In this document: positions 60,701 to 64,000 of the stretch, piece after piece
Position numbering within the stretch: position 1 is the stretch's first letter
How the letters are laid out: every line of letters begins with the position of its first letter
Assembly (NCBI RefSeq): GCF_017562075.2
Contig: NC_054081.1
Span: forward strand, 23,604,315-23,668,314
Direction of reading: 5' to 3'
From: Anopheles merus
Lineage: Eukaryota; Arthropoda; Insecta; Diptera; Culicidae
DNA length: 64,000 nucleotides
Translations under genes and position numbers: made by a program
The notes under the pieces: model-generated
What the model was told of the DNA's origin: nothing
Database searches by the model: none
The model's input: the letters and a program-made list of their open reading frames with translations, nothing else

Positions 60701-61070
60701 GGAACAGATCAGCGGGAACCGAAGTGCAGCGCTGATGAAATGGAGAGTCGCACAGGCAGCAGCTGATAGATGCCTCCGCAATTTCCATAGTGCAGGCGTT
60801 GCCAATACGGGTATTCTACGGGAACGGTGCAGGTTGTCGTTGCAGCAACAAGAGCGATGGCAGTCAGGACGCGCGAACTCAGACGCGATCCGAAATGCGA
60901 AATTTGCGCGAGCTTTTGGGTCACAGAGATAAATGCACTATTGCACGATATACGAACGGTGTTCGAAATACTGTGATTATACAGAAACCGGAAAATAGTG
61001 TGATAAACAGCGCGATTTTCAAGAAAATATACTGAGCGATATGCGAAAGCAACTGTTACGTTAAACGTCA
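57788..61070 (-). mobile_element. CR1-clade element, mirror copy
   Basis: Counterpart of 26045-29338 with additional single-base indels in ORF1 and ORF2. The Tc1/mariner-type MITE is at 60106-60444. Confidence 0.83.
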
Positions 61071-61684
61071 AACGTCAAAACTATCGCACCCCAAGGACAT
61101 ATATCTTGACAGCCTACATTTTATTTATTTTTATTTTGAGGTCCCGCTATTTGGGGCTCGAAAAGTAATCTGTAGAGGCTTTTATTTGTTTGTAAGCGAA
61201 TTATCTATTGATATACACTTTAAAAACTTAAAATTTGAAATTAAAAAATAAAAATACAAATCCGCAGATCCCGATATCGTTAACGTTTTCAAGTATCGTT
61301 CCGCAGTCTTGCGATTTAGTTCCGCAGATTCATCAAAATGTCCCGCGGGCTTAAGTTCTATCGGAAAACCCAGGAATTGTGTGGGAATTAGATAAAAACG
61401 GATTTGGAAGAAACTGACTACACCGAACGCGTTCGAACGTTCCGTTCAGTGTTCGACGGCACACATAAAGTCGTAATGAAACGTGCAAAATCATATTGCT
61501 TTCTCGCTCTTTTTCGCACCATGCGAACGGGTCGTCAGAGATCAAAATGTACACTCTTAAAATTTTTTGCCGAATCTCGGTTAATTTTTGCCGAGATCTG
61601 CACAACTGAAATCTCGGCAAATATCTCGGTTAATGTCTGTTGCCGGCATCTCGGTTAATGACATTTTGGTTTGACGTTACGTTT

Positions 61685-61784
61685 NNNNNNNNNNNNNNNN
61701 NNNNNNNNNNNNNNNNNNNNNNNNNNNNNNNNNNNNNNNNNNNNNNNNNNNNNNNNNNNNNNNNNNNNNNNNNNNNNNNNNNNN
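61685..61784. other. Assembly gap, 100 N
   Basis: Placeholder gap; the left contig ends inside the CCGAGA-rich TIR element. Confidence 0.99.
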
Positions 61785-61889
61785 CACCGTACTATTATAT
61801 TTTAAAGTGTATTGGTTGTTTCGTTTATGTTTATTTATTATGTACGTATAAGTGTTTTAATAAAAAAAGTAAAGTGCAAAACACAACAG

Positions 61890-61905
61890 TGGCGACGAGG
61901 ATGGG
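61890..61905 (+). promoter_or_regulatory. Primer-binding site matching tRNA-Ser 3' end
   Basis: TGGCGACGAGGATGGG is complementary to the 3' end of eukaryotic tRNA-Ser (GCT anticodon) with CCA, one base after the LTR end CAACA. Confidence 0.72.
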
Positions 61906-62296
61906 ATCCTCCTGCGTAAGGGGGATCCAACAAGAACCCCCGGAACGCCATCGCGATCGGGCCCATCTCGTTTTGCTGCATCATCGCAGCGGCCATCGCG
62001 GTGCACGGTCCCCGTGCTGCGGGACACCGCGAAGGTTTGGGTCCAGCACCGCCAACACCGAGGCCCCCGGCTGCCGTTCCCATCATTGGCACCACATGGG
62101 CAGCGAGCACACACTCTCGGCGACAAGGAAGGTCGTCGGGCTGCAGCCCCAGCAACGCCAGCAGCACAACAGCGCAGGTAGCTTTCCGCCTTGCTGCTGG
62201 AACATTCGGATGGGCGTCACATCCGCCCATGCTGCAGCCCAAGGTTTCACGGGTGAGGACGCATTCCACCCAGCTGCAGCAGCAGCAGTGCAATGA

Positions 62297-62555
62297 TCCA
62301 TCGGCGACGAGCAATACCGCCCGGCTCGAGCTCAGCTCATCATCGGCGAGGCACAAATTCGCCGCGGCTCGAGCCCTCCTCACATAACGGCGATAACATT
62401 CCGCCTCGCAGCACAACAAGGATCATCGGCGACGAGCATACCGCCCCGGCTCGAGCTCAGCACATCATCGGCGAGGCAGCAATTCCGCCGCGGCTCGAGC
62501 CCTGCCCTCTCCACCACGGCGACGTGACATTCCGCCTCTGGCAGCACACACAGGA
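62297..62555 (+). repeat. Tandem repeat of about 125-130 bp in the LTR element
   Basis: Two units starting 'atcggcgacgagca' and sharing 'cggctcgagctcag', 'catcatcggcgaggca' and 'cattccgcctc'. A second pair of about 90-bp units with 'cagtcgaacgggcgtcgtca' follows at 62620-62755. Confidence 0.8.
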
Positions 62556-62874
62556 TCGGCAACGCACAAGTTGCATCGGCTGCAACACAGCAGCCCACAT
62601 CAGTGCGAACGTTTTCACCCTGGCTGTAGTCGAACAGGCGTCGCCAATTGCGCCTCGGCTACAGCAACAATGTCCAGATGGGACGAGGTTGCATGCCGTC
62701 CCGGCTGCAGTCGAACGGGCGTCGTCAATTGCGCCCCGACTGCAGCCACAGCAAAAAAGAAGGCGATGAGCCAACGCTTCGTAGGAGGGCGAGGAACAAT
62801 GCCGCCCGAGTATTTCATCTCTGCCGCCCGTCATCGAAAAAAAAAAATACATCGCTGCTGCCCTGGGAAAGGAT

Positions 62875-62990
62875 CATCATCATCATCGTCTCATTATCGC
62901 GGCATCATCATCATCGCGGCACCTTCATCATCGCGGCATCATCATCATCATCGTTATCATCATCGTCATCATCATCGCCGTCACACCATC
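62875..62990 (+). repeat. (CAT)n-rich low-complexity stretch
   Basis: Interrupted CAT/CGC/GGCAT triplets. The His-rich translation is a repeat artefact. Confidence 0.88.
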
Positions 62991-63205
62991 GCCGCCGTCC
63001 CAGGGAGCGGCACAGCAGCAGCATCACCGCCGCGGTCATCGCCATCGCGGTGTGGCCCGAGAGCAGCAGCCAGCGCTGCTCAGCGCACCAACATCGGGGG
63101 TCCCCAACATCTTGGCAGCATCGGTCGGAAGGGTTCACCACGCCGGTATTCACTTAGTGGAATACCCCGCGTCGGTTCGAGCCCTTCGGTATTAAAAGGG
63201 GGAGA

Positions 63206-63526
63206 TGTTGTGGGGGGCCGTGCCGACCCTGGACTGCCGTGCGCAGTTGCGCTGCGCACCGGTCGGTCAACGTCCAGGAGGGACGACAGTGTGTCACACA
63301 CACTGTCGCACACACTAAGCAGCGCAAGGCTTAGTGTGTGCCGAGGCACAGTTAGAGTGTGTTAGCGAGCCGATCGAGCAGGAGCTCTCGGCAGGGGCGC
63401 TCGGTGCGGCTGGTGCGCGTGCCACCGTACTATTATATTTTAAAGTGTATTGGTTGTTTCGTTTATGTTTTATTTATTATGTACGTTATAAGTGTTTTAA
63501 TAAAAGTAAAAGTGCAAAACACAACA
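63206..63526 (+). mobile_element. 3' LTR of the GC-rich LTR element
   Basis: TG...CA ends, 321 bp. The 'cgacagtgtgtcacacac' region folds on itself, and AATAAA lies at 63500. Its last 105 bp match 61785-61888 with a few indels. Confidence 0.85.
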
Positions 63527-63564
63527 AATTAACTAGCTTGGGGAGCAGCAAGTCAATCATCTCG

Positions 63565-63652
63565 ACGGCACCAGTCTTTGACACTCTGACAGGAGTCACC
63601 TCGTACCGATGTCATGCATTAAAAAGCTATAAAGTTCCACCAAGTTCGGTAT
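63565..63652 (-). mobile_element. Fragment of a CCCAAATAG-type MITE
   Basis: Inverted match to 8630-8715 ('ctttatagctttttaa', 'catgacatcggtac', 'cagagtgtcaaagac'); both ends of the MITE are missing. Confidence 0.75.
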
Positions 63653-63828
63653 CAAAGCAGAGCGAAGGAAAATGTGATATGCGGAGCAAAGTAAATACAC
63701 GTGCGTTCGGTTCAGTTAACAAAAGCAAAGAGAAATATATTCTGTCAGATTGACATAATGGTGTATGGTGTCATTTGTTGTGCAGGGTTCTTCGGTTTAC
63801 AACTACGTCGTTCTATGTTTGTCCGTTA

Positions 63829-64000
63829 ACACCCCTCCTCAACATATAACGGTTCAAACCCAAGACGGCTCGATTTTGACAAACGATACCTGAGGAAGTC
63901 CCTTTGTGTTAAAATGTCTGCGGGTTGACAGTGGTTGGGATGTAGCACAGCTTCACTTCTTCTTCATGGACACACTGCTTGATAAAGTGCAATTTGATTT
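63829..64000 (-). pseudogene. Ty1/copia RNase H end and LTR start
   Basis: The minus strand encodes HFIKQCVHEEEVKLCYIPTT, the C-terminal end of a copia RNase H, then a one-base deletion before DILT and LGFEPLYVEEG with a stop. A polypurine tract (GAGGAGGGG) and TGTTAACGG, the likely LTR start, follow at 63830. LTR sequence probably continues down to about 63655. Confidence 0.72.

Larger units (their letters stand above)
43631..61684. repeat. Right arm of the 18-kb inverted redundancy
   Basis: A complete contig (18054 bp) that is the reverse complement of 25428-43530 from its 16th base to its last. Differences seen are mostly single-base indels and a few small gains or losses. Confidence 0.95.
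61785..63526 (+). mobile_element. Nonautonomous GC-rich LTR retrotransposon
   Basis: The partial 5' LTR (61785-61888) repeats the end of the 3' LTR (63206-63526, TGTTG...CAACA, 321 bp). Between them are a tRNA-Ser primer site, 1.3 kb of GC-rich sequence with internal repeats, and a polypurine tract (AAAAGGGGGAGA) ending at 63205. No gag, protease or polymerase motif is recognisable, and long frames overlap in several directions as expected for GC-rich repeats. It is probably mobilised by an autonomous relative. Confidence 0.75.

Noticed and set aside
25428..61684. A true 36-kb genomic palindrome or amplified yata locus
   Set aside because: The right arm begins and ends exactly at contig ends and brings no new flanking sequence, and the differences look like allele or error indels. 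Reported as assembly redundancy.
61838..63365. Several long open frames on both strands as protein genes
   Set aside because: They overlap in many frames, are rich in Ala, Arg, His and Ser from GC-rich and CAT repeats, and show no domain.

Overview
The window is animal (insect) DNA, most likely from a mosquito and probably an Anopheles. The evidence is a single intron-containing host gene, an orthologue of SCYL1/yata, lying in dense mosquito-type mobile elements. These include tRNA-derived SINEs that resemble Anopheles SINE200, a CR1-clade non-LTR element of T1/Q type, RTE 3' ends with a (GTAA)n tail, BEL/Pao, CsRn1-like, mdg1-like and copia LTR elements, one Tc1-like transposon and many MITEs. 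No bacterial or viral genes, tRNA or rRNA genes, or CRISPR arrays were seen. The species call is an inference from family resemblance.

Three runs of exactly 100 N (4772-4871, 43531-43630, 61685-61784) split the window into four contigs. Contig 1 (1-4771) is nested LTR retrotransposon debris: an mdg1-like LTR fragment, a decayed BEL/Pao 3' end, a (TA)n tract, a gag-protease fragment, then the LTR and gag of a CsRn1-like element primed by tRNA-Trp. Contig 2 (4872-43530) holds MITE clusters, yata exons 1-4 (12076-15644), a 22-kb intron packed with elements (Tc1-like transposon, hAT-like elements, a 1.86-kb tandem duplication, CR1 element, mdg1-like LTR element), and yata exons 5-8 (37721-38759). 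Contig 3 (43631-61684) is, over essentially its whole length, the reverse complement of 25428-43530. It differs mainly by small indels and so repeats yata exons 5-8 on the minus strand with frameshifts. Contig 4 (61785-64000) carries a GC-rich LTR element without recognisable pol, primed by tRNA-Ser, and a minus-strand copia fragment.

The only host gene with a clear role is yata/SCYL1, a pseudokinase with HEAT repeats that acts in Golgi-ER COPI traffic. Its C-terminal exons are not found in the window. Everything else is mobile-element sequence or unassigned AT-rich DNA. Target-site duplications let many insertions be ordered in time, for example a hAT-like MITE inside the mdg1-like LTR and a TA-flanked MITE inside CR1 ORF1. 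The large inverted repeat is best read as a redundant haplotype contig placed in reverse, not as a biological palindrome. No convincing new gene system was found. The most unusual items are a TIR element at 24.4-25.6 kb with an intron-like cargo, a pol-less LTR element with a conserved membrane-helix leader ORF, and interleaved inverted repeats at 10.6-11.2 kb.
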